Source: Blasia pusilla (lineage: Eukaryota > Marchantiophyta > Marchantiopsida > Blasiales). Taken from it: 64,000 nucleotides of DNA. Positions 35,840 through 46,075 of this stretch are shown here, one piece after another. Under the pieces are notes generated by a model. It was not told the DNA's origin. It worked only from the letters and a program-made list of their open reading frames with translations, and made no database searches. Numbering within the stretch: the first letter of the stretch is position 1; every line of letters begins with the position of its first letter. A program made the translations under genes and the position numbers. The stretch is from positions 67,952,001 through 68,016,000 of the forward strand of contig CM114271.1 in the NCBI GenBank assembly GCA_050084515.1, written 5' to 3'.

Positions 35840-36400
35840 AAGTTTTCTCGCACTTCATAAAATCTCTTCCAAAATTATGAAACGGTTTTCGTTCGTGCCG
35901 AAGACGAGTTGAGAGCTGAGCCTCTCTTGTCACCACGACCTAGCTGGTTTGGATCTTCATGGAACGGGTTTCAAGTTTTGGAAATTCTCTTCCCGGAAAC
36001 GAAGACCTCAAACCAATGATCGGAGAGATCCGCGGTTACGTGTTGTGCTGGCCGGCAGATTTTCCGATTTTCGGATCTGATTTTGACGTTTCCGGCAGGG
36101 TTTCCGGCAGGGTTTAAGACGGTTCCGGCAGCTGACCGGATTTCGGGGGGTTCGCCGGAATTTCACTGTTTACCGGCAGAAATGTACCGGATTCTGACGC
36201 CGGACGGGAGGGGCTGCCGGTTCTAAGCCGGAAAGAGGTTTCAGGTGGTCGGTTTTAGACCGCGTCATATTCCGGCAGCCGGAAAATTTTTGTAGCCTCC
36301 GATTGGCTAGTAGAAGGGACGGTCGGATGATGTCGTGGAGGAGAGGCTACATCAGGACCGAGAGATCCAGGTTTTACCCCCCCCCCTTCCGCCGTTTTAG
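35840..36400. repeat. CCGG-rich region upstream of the oxidase with many CCGGCAG motifs
   Basis: Between about 36048 and 36285 the heptamer CCGGCAG or its close variants occurs about seven times (for example TTTCCGGCAGGGTTTCCGGC), alternating with TCCGAT and GACCGG. A C run sits near 36378. There is no coding potential. Confidence 0.6.
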
Positions 36401-36529
36401 GTCATCATTATGAGCCGTCCGATCCCGATCGAACGCTCAGCACGGAGGGTCGAGCCTCTTGGGGCCCGGCCGAGGGGGTGGAGACCCCACGCTGGCCCCT
36501 TCGAGCCCTCATTCTTGGATTTTCTTCAT

Positions 36530-36960
36530 GGCTCTTCCTCGATTCTTCTTTCTTCCTCGCTCGCCATTCGTCGCTCGCTCTCAGAGACTCGGACGCTGGC
36601 TGTCTAATGACTCTTCCTCGCTCGCCGTTCGTCGCTCGCTCTCGGAGACTCGGACGCTGGCTGTCGGACGCTCTCTTGGACGCTTCGTAGCTCGCTCTCG
36701 GACGCTGGAATCGGCTGGATCTCTCGGACGCCTCTCAGACGCTCTCTCTTGGATGCTGGAATCGGCTGGATCTCTCGGACGCTGGCTCTGGCCCTCGGAG
36801 TCTCGGATGCTGGCTCTCGGACGCTCTCGCGGACGCTTCGTAGCTCGCTCCCGGACGCTGGATCTCTGAGATGCTCTCTCGGATGCTGGCTCTCGGAAAC
36901 GCTCTCTCGGACGTTCGCTGCTCGGACGCTCGTTCCTTGGAGACGCGGAGACGCTGCCTG
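36530..36960. repeat. Degenerate short tandem repeat built on CTCGGACGCTGG
   Basis: More than a dozen imperfect copies of TCTCGGACGCT(GG/CT) follow one another, grouped into longer units such as CGCTCGCTCTCGGAGACT. Reading frames through it are Ser/Arg- or Leu-rich and meaningless. It lies between the first oxidase and the hAT transposase. Confidence 0.8.
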
Positions 36961-37182
36961 ATTTTTTTTTCATGTATCGCCGAGCCTCGAGCCTCCGAGT
37001 CTCGATCCCCCTTGACGATCGTTCTTGACGCCGCTTTCGTTTCGTTGGGACTTTGGGGACTTTCGGGCGTTGGGCGCTCGCTTTCGGACCTTCCTTGTAT
37101 TTTCACAGTTCTTGTTTTCACCTTGCTGACTCGGTCGGATGATGCTCGGACCTTGCTTGCTTGCTCGCTCGGACCCTGGTTG

Positions 37183-37318
37183 CTCTGACGTTGGGACTCT
37201 GGAGTCTCGTAGCACTTGCTGTTTGATAGCTCTTGGAATTCTCAGTTTCTCTCTGACGTTGGGACTCTGAAGTCTCGTAGCACTTGCTGTTTGATAGCTC
37301 TTGGAATTCTCAGTTTCT
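37183..37318. repeat. 68 bp tandem duplication
   Basis: Two nearly identical copies (37183-37250 and 37251-37318) starting CTCTGACGTTGGGACTCT and containing GTAGCACTTGCTGTTTGATA; one substitution seen. Confidence 0.92.
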
Positions 37319-37399
37319 CGCCGAGTGCCTTGGAATTTGGGATTCTAAATTTCTTGGAGACATTGGTCTACCTCGGATTCTGGGAGTATCAGATCATGG

Positions 37400-39612
37400 A
37401 TGGCAAAGAGACAGAAAACTATGACAGCTTTCCTAGGTAAGGAACAGGGAAACAAGGGGCCAGACATTATCCCATTATCTGGCTCTTCTGATGAAAAAGA
37501 AGAGCAAACTCCATCAGGAAGCAGTGGGGCTTTACCTGAGAAAGTTGATGTTGCATGGAAGGATGTATGGTACTCATTGTATGATTGGATTGAATTTGAT
37601 TCTGACCTTGGTAGAATCTTTTGTAAAGTTTGTAGGAAGGGGAAGGGGAAGAGTGTCTTTGCCAAGGACGGTGCAATTAATTGTAAGGTTTCTGCCTTTA
37701 CTCATCATGCCAAGTCTAATGAGCACATCAAGCTTGCATGGGCTGCAAATGGGGGTAAGAAGTCTATGGCCAAGGCCATTGCCACAACCAATCGAACCTG
37801 CGAAGCCACTCTCATGACATTTTTTAAATGTGCATACTTCCTTGCGAAGGAGGCTATCCCATTTATGAAATTCTCCAGTCTTTGTAAGTTGTTAGTTTCT
37901 ATTAATGCTCCCATTACCAAAGACCTATACCAAGATGAGAAGAGTTGTAGTGAAATGTCTTATTTCATTAGCCAAGTCCTACTTAGTAGAAGTCTTGCTA
38001 AAGTTCAAGCCTTCCTTTCTTTGGAATTATGATCGATGAGTCGACTGATATATCCGTAACAGAGCATCTGGTCGTGTTCGCTACTTTCATTGAAGAGGGC
38101 CAAGCAGAATTCTGTTTTCTAGGATTAATTCGTTGCGAATCAAAATGTTCTAATGCTATTACCGAAACTTTGCTGCAACTACTGAAAGATGGAGGATTGG
38201 AATTCTCCAAAATGGTTGCATTTGGTTCTGACGGTGCCTCAACAATGGTAGGTAGCCAAACAGGGGTAGCCTCTCAATTGAGGCAGAAGGTAAATCCCTA
38301 CATTCTTTCAATTCATTGTGTAGCCCATAGAACAAATCTGGCCGCTTTATCAGCTGCCAAAGCTCCTGATTGTAAGTCAATCTCCTCTGAAGTTGACTAG
38401 ATTCTCAGTGTTGTAGCTAACTACTTTAGAAGGTCCTCCAAGAGGAAAACAGTCTTGTTATCTTTGCAGGAAAAATTCAATGACTCCCAGCAAGTCACGA
38501 AGAGATACCACAAGATTCGGCGGTTATCCCGTTGGCAAGTTGTGACCACATTATGTGATTCTTTAGAATCGGTAATGACGTACTTCCGAGATATATCTTC
38601 TTCAGACGATGATGGGAATGCTGCCAACTTGTTTAACAAGTTGAGATCATTCCAAATGATCTATTAATTGTATTTTTTGGCTAACATTCTTTCCATGCTT
38701 GCTAGTTTGAGTAAGATATTTCAGTACCAGTTTGTAGATATTAGCACAATTGGGAGCATTGTCAATTCTAAGGTAGCTAGGATAACCATGAATTTTGTGA
38801 TGGAAACTCATGACTTGAATTCTTCGACCTTCTCTGAAGAAACAAGTTACCATATACTTCCTCACTTTGGGCCACCTGGTGGTTATCTTTGTCGTTTACA
38901 CTCTGAGATCAGGGGAAAAAAATTTCATAGCATATGTATGTCTCGGGATCGGACAGGAAGTGACTTAGAGGCTGCCTTGTTCTTTCAGAAAAGGTTTGCT
39001 CAAAGTGTGTGTGCAGCTTTACATGATCGATTTCGAGACAATAACCTCGTTGGTGCAATGAAAATCCTTAATCCTTTGCACATGCCATCACGGCAAGTGG
39101 GATTGAGTAGTTGGGGATGTAAAGATTTAGATGATTTGTGTGGTTTTTTCGGAGCCCAGTTGCAAGGTCACTTGCAACCTGCAATCATTAATTCTCCACT
39201 TATAAAGCAAGAGTTTCAGTCTTTCAAACTGATGGCCACCATTTAGTGGAAGGATCGCAACTTCAGAGACTTGTGGGCTATGGTGAGTTGGAGTCCCTCT
39301 CTACAATGTAAATTTTCTAATTTGTTGATTTTGGCAAATGTAGCTAGGGTCCAGTGCGTTAGTACTGCCATATGTGAGAGAGCATTTTCCATTCAGAATA
39401 TGATCAAGACTAAATCTCGTACCAGGTTGACCATCAAGTACTTGGATGCAGTTTTGAGGATTGCCTTGGAAGGACCGTCCTCTGATTATGAGGATATATT
39501 GTCTGAGTCTGTGGTCTTGTGGAAGAATTCTGCTCATTTTAGGTACTTGTTTGCAAATCCAGATAGATATGTCTCCCAAACTATGGAAGAGGAAGCTACT
39601 CATACATCTTAG
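37400..39612 (+). pseudogene. hAT-family transposase relic with N-terminal zinc finger
   Basis: The ATG at 37400 opens MAKRQKTMTAFLGK. A BED/TTF-type finger follows: FCKVCRK with a later HAKSNEHIK. After a frameshift near 38028 the core reads MIDESTDISVTEHL (first catalytic Asp) and KMVAFGSDGASTMVG (second Asp), then SIHCVAHRTNLAAL. The C-terminal dimerisation block is STAICERAFSIQNMIKTKSR followed by LDAVLRIAL, with the expected Glu in CERAFS. In-frame stops at 38398-38400, 38665-38667 and 39244-39246 disable it. It resembles the ZNF862-like hAT transposases of plants and animals. I could not identify the terminal inverted repeats or 8 bp target duplicates. Confidence 0.9.
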
Positions 39613-39640
39613 CCTTTGTGTTTTAGAAAGTAGGAGTAGG

Positions 39641-39690
39641 ACCCTTCTAGAATGCTTGGAGCAATGAGGCTCCAAGTATTCTAGAGGGGT
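39641..39690. repeat. Strong 22 bp hairpin with 6-nt loop after the hAT frame
   Basis: ACCCTTCTAGAATGCTTGG (39641-) and CCAAGTATTCTAGAGGGGT (to 39690) pair at 20 of 22 positions around AATGAG. It is 29 bp past the transposase stop. It might be a subterminal hairpin, a transcription end or a small-RNA precursor; the sequence alone does not decide. Confidence 0.75.
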
Positions 39691-39842
39691 AGGATCCTTG
39701 GCTCCCAACTCGTGGGGGAGTAATCAGGTTCAACTCCTGCCAAGGATGAGGATAAAATCCTTTGTAAGGAATAAAGAATTTAAGATCTTTGGCTCCCAAT
39801 GGGTGGGAGGCTTGTCAGGTTCAACTCCTGCCAAGGATGATG
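39686..39842 (+). repeat. Two tRNA-like hairpin units lacking a D arm
   Basis: Units at about 39686-39741 and 39784-39838. In each, GATC(C/T)TTGGC pairs with GCCAAGGAT(G). Inside are a CTCCC/GGGAG stem and a CAGG-TTCAACT-CCTG arm with a seven-base loop matching a tRNA T loop (B box). No D arm is present and the middle loop has no convincing anticodon, so neither is called a functional tRNA. A SINE or other tRNA-derived repeat is likeliest. Confidence 0.5.
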
Positions 39843-40689
39843 ATGTAGGAACTAGGAAGTTAGGAAGTTGGAAGTAGGAGTTACCTAAAATGAAACTGAG
39901 GGAAAAGGGTTGGGAAGTTGGATACCGGGGAAGTTGAGTACCAGGGAAACTTGAAGGAAACTTCAAGTTAGTGACAGAAAAAAAGCAATTGAAGTTGCTG
40001 ACAAAGAATCAATGGAACCGGAAATGTGGCTAGGCCAAATAAAGTCGGCAGAAATGTGGCTGGGAACAAAAAAAGTATCAGAAATAGACCGAAAGGAAAA
40101 AAAAATCTGTCAGATTTGAACTGCTCGGAGAAAAAAGGTTCGGAAAAAAACCAGCAACTGAAAAAATTTCCGATCGCCGCCGGTAAAAAAAAAAAAACCG
40201 GAAAATTTAACATTTCCCGGTATTGGACTAACAAATAAAAAAAAACTTCCCGAACCCTGCCTCAAACACTCTCGCCACCATGAAAAGTTGACGAGTGATA
40301 CCGGGCCAACTCACGATCTGGACGGGAATAACAAGCCGACCGAAAAGTCCGGGACCTGGAGCACTAACCCTAACCTGTTGGAGCGAGAACCGTGTTGCGT
40401 CATGGCTACCACGGTGCATGGCCGCTCGGCCGGGACCGGCGCCGGCCTGGCTCGGTCGTTATTCCTGCCGATCAATCGCCGACGACTGCGAGCCCTACAC
40501 GTGCTACGTATCCTGCACAGTCCCATCCCATCCGACGGCCCTATACCTCGACTGCACTTACTTTCAAGGTATGGATGCCCAGATGTACCTGTCCCATGCT
40601 CGCCCGCAAGTTGAGGCATCAAGCATCTTCAACTGCCACGCGGCCTTCTTGTACCCTGCTTACCCACGACAGAAATATCAAATATGTAT
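39843..40689. other. Intergenic DNA, nothing identified
   Basis: Begins with repeated GGGAAGTTGGATACC-like text near 39900-39950, then A-rich DNA with GAAAAAA runs, then GC-richer DNA after 40280. An open frame at 40295-40768 is not family-like. No gene is supported. Confidence 0.4.
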
Positions 40690-43400
40690 AAAAAAAGGAT
40701 GGGGAACCCATCACGATACAAACGAGGGGGCAAAGAGAGTAAAAAAGGAAGACCTCGAGAGGCCATAATCGACCCCAAGCATAAAGAAGGGGGCCTTTCC
40801 CCTAACGACCAGAATCACCAACAGCAAAGACAATATCAGCAACACCTACATAACTATGACTACTACTAAGTGGGCCTCTAGCATTGGCGTCTCCAACCGC
40901 CTGAGCCTGCCGTAGAAGCCCGTTCGCAATGTGTTGAACCAACCACCGTTGGTTGGGGCAGGCCTAGTCGGAACCTCATCGCTGTAGTGTACGTAAGTGG
41001 TACGATGCGGAAATCCGGGATGAGGGGACGAGCCCCCACCCATGAGCCTGCCCCCTGTCCGGAGCAAGAGCGAATACGGGCCCGAACCTCCATGGGGATA
41101 TTCCCGTCCGACATAGTAGCTCTAAACAATGCATCAAGGTGGGCTTCCATCAAAGAAGATTGGAGCCCCGGTTGTCCGGAGGAAACTAGGGAAGAGAAAG
41201 CGGGAAGAATTGCTCTAGCCTCAACAAGAAGGGAGTCTCTACAAGCTGTAAGTGAACACTGAAGTGGGAAAAGACCATCCTCAACCTGGGAAACGTATTG
41301 TAAAAGTAGCGGTCTATCCCTAACCAAAAATCGTGAGCAAAGGAGGGGTGCTATAGTGGCCCAACTCCCTAAAAAGGCTAAAGACGCCACTAACTCTGTC
41401 GCTATGAGACCTACTCCACCAAAGGCAATCAGCCAAGAAGCCTGTCTACGAGCTAGCTCCCCCGCGGGGCACTCTAATGAGCCGTGTCCTAGAAGATCCC
41501 CAAACGCTTGCATAATCTTTTTATCAAAGGATCTATACAAGGAAGAAATATGGCTAATCGCCCACACAGTTCTACACAAATAACCAGGTCTACGGGCAAA
41601 ACATGACGAGAGGATTCCATAAGCTACTTGAGGGTCACCAATCCTCGTGAGATCGTCGACGTGGAGAAGATCCTCGATAAGAGCCGCCGCCACAAAACTC
41701 GATACAAAGTCCTGGCTCCCGAGTGGAACTCCCAAGACACGAAGCCCTCCAGCAGGTGTCAAAAAACCGTCGGGTAAATGAATATCCGCTGACAAGCCTA
41801 ATGGAGACCAAGCCTTGCACTTTCCCACCTTCACCGCAAGGCCGACATGTGCCAACTGTGCTGAGAAGTGCTGAAATCCAGGAACAACCAAGTCTCCAGG
41901 GCCAACAATGTGAGTATCATCTGCCAACGAAGGGAAAATGCAACCCGAGAAAGCCTCCACCGTAGAAAGAACCGCTCGATAATGAGCCAAGGCAAACAAT
42001 GCACCCCCCAAGGGATCACCCTGACGCATCTCGGTAGCAGACTCCAAGACCGTGACCTCCTCCTCGAACCTATCGTGGTGAAAATAGAGTGCCGAGGGAG
42101 CCCCATAAAAAGCATGCACGAAGGGAATCAGACTCGCTATGGGACCCCCTGCGTCTCTCAACTCCGTGAAGATAGGTGCTCGAGACACTGAGTTAAAGGC
42201 GTTCTCCACATCAACTTGGAGAACCACCCACTCAGGATGTATGTCTAAACAAGCCCTCAAACCTAAGGCTACAACCTCACAACCGGCTGGCGTGGCAACT
42301 CCGAACTGGTGCGGACTTAGATGTGACTGGAAAGCCTCACGGAACTGCAAAGCGATAGTGCGACTCACCAACCGTAAGAGCACCTCCCCTATGGCAATCG
42401 GACGGATCCCTCCACCCTCCTTGGATAAAGCCAAAAGTCGCCCCCCCCCCAAAACCTGGGCTACTGCTGTTGGCACTCTCCCCTAAGCTAGGTGAGAGGC
42501 AACCTGAAGCAACTCGGAAAAGCCGCTAGCAGAGTCCTCGGGGGAAAAGAAATCACGAAGGTGTTCGTACATCATACCGGACAACCCTCCATCTGCTATC
42601 CTAGGGGAACGCCCGAGTGCCCGTGCAAAGAGGGACGGGTCTAGGCATAAGGTCGTGTCAGGATGGAAGTCACGTACAAATGCTGGGATGTCAACCGCTC
42701 GACGAGGGTGTAGCCTCCGGAGGGCGTCGATGGTAACAGTGAAAGGAGGAGCCATATCCATAGGGCGGAGCGCATGGGCTGCTCGCGAGTACTCCCCGGC
42801 TCTCCCAAGTGTCCTACATTGTCGCAATCTGGCAGCCACAAGATCGTCCGCTGGGAAACCACGTGGAGTACTATCTCTGGCATATGCCACGAACTCGCTC
42901 TGCAGAGACTCCCAATCACCTCCTCGGAAGCGCCGCAATCAGGCCACAACCTCTCTATGGCCGGCCTTCCCTCCTCGGGTATAGCGAAGACACCATCGTG
43001 GAAGGAGAAGTAGTAGATACCACGAGAGCTCATCCATAGGATAAAGCGCGATCCCAGATAAGGGCAGGAGGAAATACTGGCGAAGCTCATCCCGAATAGC
43101 ATGGGGGATCCTATGAAACAACCTCGGGCAGGGAAAACGGGTCTCAAAGAGACCTGTGATGCTGCCGAGGTGGGACCTCAACCACTCCCATGCCTCGGGA
43201 GGGGGTGATGATGCATGAAGCACCGGTGAGCATCCATGATCGACTGGAGGAACCACCCATCCAAATCTATCAAAGTTAGGATGTTTAGCCGCTAAATGGT
43301 TCCGAATTCCTGAACGAGTGAAGAATTCGGGACAACAAGGGCATTTCGTATCCCGGCTAGATGACCCACGAGCCCCTACGCGAGGGGCCGATGCGGGTCA
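40690..43400 (-). pseudogene. LINE with N-terminal C2H2 finger and reverse transcriptase
   Basis: Read on the minus strand, a single frame runs from before 43350 to 40878. KCPCCPEFFTRSGIRNHL followed by AAKH is a C-x2-C-x12-H-x4-H finger. After stops at 42939-42941 (TGA) and 42483-42485 (TAG) comes the RT: GGGIRPIAIGEVLLRLVSRT, VVLQVDVENAFNSVSR (motif A Asp), EMRQGDPLGGALF (motif B) and FPSLADDTHIVG (motif C, LADD). The frame then drifts. A frameshift near 40950 restores the family tail ANGLLRQAQAVGDANARGPL, followed by a 3' UTR shared with other copies. The EMYG...RFDSFL block of the family is missing, implying an internal deletion. The single-ORF layout with a terminal finger recalls R2-like LINEs; that placement is inference. 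Confidence 0.8.
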
Positions 43401-44416
43401 AGGCATGGACACCTCTCACCAAGAAGAGAACATGACCCCCTCCATCAAACTCGAGAGACAAACCCCGCCAAAATCCGCCCCGCAACCCCCATTCGAACTA
43501 GCTCTAATGGTAATCAACTCTCTTCCTGTCCACGGAAATGCTCTCCCTAGTATGAACTCTTATCTAACCTCTTCCCCTAGGACCTATGGCCCAACCCCTT
43601 CCCAAAACAATGTAGAGATAGTATGGAGGTACTAATCATCTGGAAAGAGAATAGATGGGAAATAGAGTGCGGTAAGGGAGAAAAACATAAGTCAAACGTG
43701 AGCGAGAAACATGTCTAACTACAAGATAAGGACATAGAGAAAAAAAGGGTGGTGTGGAATGACAACATGAGTTGTCTTGGAAACATTCAAGGCATGACAA
43801 CGAAACGAGACAACAAAGAGGCCCCTAATACCAACATGAGAAACCCTAAAAAAACAAAAATCTACAAAACACAATAAAATGAAAAATAATTCACTATAAG
43901 ATTGATGCTACGGATCAAAATGTGGAGGAAGTCGATATCTCCGTTTTGATATAACACACGACCCCCCTCCATCCTCCATCCCACCAGCAAAATCGGTCCC
44001 CCCTTCACCATCCCGGCCGCCATCCCGTAGAGCGCCTCCGTCGTCGTCGTCCCAAGGAGGTCCTCTCCCCATCCCCTAAGGTCCCTTCCAAAAAAACAGT
44101 CGTAAAGGAGTAGGAGGTGGAGGAGGAGGAGCACACACAGCCCGTGATCGTAAGTTTAATTCGTCCGGTGGAGGAAGGTAACCCCGGGTTAAAGGTTGGG
44201 TTGGGTTGAGGAGGAGAGACTGCGCCTCAACTGCCCTACATAATTGACTCAATGGCCCCCCGGCGTTTAGGGCTTTGCCTAAATTTGTCTTCCTCTTCAC
44301 TATAACAGGTATCCGCGATTTCATTTCCGCAGCCGCCTCCACATTCCACACACTATTGTTATTTGAGAATCATTTTTTGATTTGTAAATACCTCTTTGGT
44401 TGACATGTGAGAACCA
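43401..44416. other. Intergenic DNA, nothing identified
   Basis: May include the 5' part of the LINE near 43400-43600. The remainder is A-rich, then C-rich near 43960-44100. No coding evidence. Confidence 0.4.
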
Positions 44417-44507
44417 AACGGCAAGAAAACGTTTTACCTTTACGGATGGCAAGAAAACGTTTTCCCTTTACGGACGGTAAGAAAATGTTTTCCTTTAACG
44501 AGTAGAA
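44417..44507. repeat. Three tandem units of about 30 bp with AAAACGTTTT cores
   Basis: GGCAAGAAAACGTTTT(A/C)CCT and the variant GGTAAGAAAATGTTTTCCTT are spaced by about 30 bp and separated by TTACGGA. Each core is a self-complementary decamer or a near version of one. Confidence 0.85.
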
Positions 44508-45766
44508 AGAAAAAAAAAATTCTCCATGTAAAAAATAATCTTCATATCACAGTACAATAGATTTTTTTTTCTTGAAGTGGTTGGAATCCATTCTCCCATG
44601 ATATTATAAACACATCTCTTCACCATCACAAGCCCCTGCGAAATTGGGCACGATTTATGGCCCCTATAGACACTCGTTTTTTTTCTGGCCATCTAAGTTA
44701 TCCACATGTCCTCTACACGTATATATTAATTATTTTCTTCCGCATCCCTCTCAAAGGGTCGCACAGGGGTTCCATGTATGGGTGTTGAATGAAAAAACTC
44801 CGCAACCTACAAACATACCTCCAACGGGTCATCTAGGGAGGCATGTTGGTTATCCGCCTCCGCATTTTGAATTTCCCATTAGCCCTCTTGCATTTTTCCC
44901 AACGCCATGTCAAATCAAAGCAAATACACAATACATTGCCAATTCCACTAGTACTTTGGGAACTACTAGTACTTTGGGAATATAAATATCGCTATCAATC
45001 CACACCCATCCTATGCCTTAAGAGAATCCATACTCTAATACCCAAGATTCTACCAAAAACTAGAGTAAGAGTATTTCCTAGGTTGAACAAGAAGAAAATG
45101 GCTCCTTAAACCTATCTCCTCTCGTCTTATATCCTTGGGAAGAGGTGGAAGAGCCATGCCCCCAATATATAGCCAAAATTAGTAACTATCATACATAAGT
45201 TATCAAGTGACCCTTGACTCAGTGACTTGTGAGATCAGCAAGTCCCTTCACTTAAAATCCAAAAATAATAGATTTGTGAAAAACTTTTGATTTTGAAGAT
45301 TCAGAAATAGTGATGTTATCAACCTCATCCAACCACTCAGAACAAAATGGTACGCATTTGACTGATCCACTCATTCTATAGACTTCGAGATTGTAGAACT
45401 TTACGGGCCCTCAGACCACCTTTGATGTGATGAGAGTCTTCTATTCAACGTTTAACCTTACTATTTCCCTATAAGCGTCCACTCCTAGAAATTTTTTTAA
45501 TGGTGGCCCAATTAATACTTCCTAGCATGGATCTACATCCAAAGTACCAATCTTTGGAAGTGAAAACTTTTCCACCATACCACCATTACCTCATCATTAA
45601 AATTTTCCATGGCCTTAGAGTGGTAAGTTATTGATTCAAGAATATAGCGAAAGGATAGTTAGAAGTAAAAGTACCCTACATGTAGGTTAATACCTTCCAA
45701 AATTAGAGGGGTCCTATTGGAAAAATATTTACCTCCATAGGTAAGTTGATCGAGGGTGTGAGGATA
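44508..45766. other. AT-rich intergenic DNA, nothing identified
   Basis: A 17 bp direct repeat ACTAGTACTTTGGGAA occurs twice near 44947-44982. Otherwise no gene, RNA or element end is evident. Confidence 0.45.
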
Positions 45767-46075
45767 AGGTTGCATGTGGACATGTCCATGTCTGTGGACT
45801 TATGTCCGTCCTATGGAAGGACTTATCCGTATGGGCCCTACCTTTCCCTTCTTTCTCATTCTCCTTACTTTCCTTCATGTTCCATACTCCCCCATTTCTT
45901 CCTCTCTCCACCTCCACTCCCTCCTCCCTCATTGCTCCTCTCATCCTTGCCTTGCCTTCCATCATGGACTAAAAGTGTGGGTCCCACTTCTTGGAACCCG
46001 TATCCGTGGACGTGTCCAGACTTATCCGTCCATGTCCGTCTTAAGGACGGACTTGTCCGTTTTTGTGCAACCATG
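45767..46075. mobile_element. Possible MITE with inverted GGTTGCA ends
   Basis: The left end starts GGTTGCATGTGGACATGTCC and the right end, read in reverse, starts GGTTGCACAAAAACGGACA. Both ends are packed with GGAC(A/T)TGTCC and CTTATCCGT-type palindromic words (for example GTCCGTCCTATGGAAGGAC and GTCCGTCTTAAGGACGGAC). The middle is pyrimidine-rich and non-coding. No target duplicate was fixed. Confidence 0.4.

Larger units (their letters stand above)
33350..35970 (-). repeat. Segmental duplication copy 1 (contains the first oxidase gene)
   Basis: Similarity to 48985-51580 begins downstream of the gene (CAATATG(T/C)CACTTTAT near 33390) and extends upstream to the GTCACCACGACCTAGC block near 35930. 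It therefore includes promoter and 3' flank, not just the coding sequence. The absence of introns in both copies is shared and predates the duplication. Confidence 0.85.

Noticed and set aside
36090-36125. CAGGGTTT words as a possible hAT left terminus
   Set aside because: They belong to the local CCGGCAGGGTTT repeats and no matching inverted copy was found after 39612.
36459-37121. Overlapping Ser/Arg/Leu-rich frames on both strands
   Set aside because: Produced by the degenerate CTCGGACGCTGG repeat; all frames are equally open, as expected of repeats of this type.
40295-40768. 157-codon plus-strand frame
   Set aside because: No family resemblance, amino-acid composition like random GC-rich DNA, and it overlaps the 3' UTR of the minus-strand LINE.
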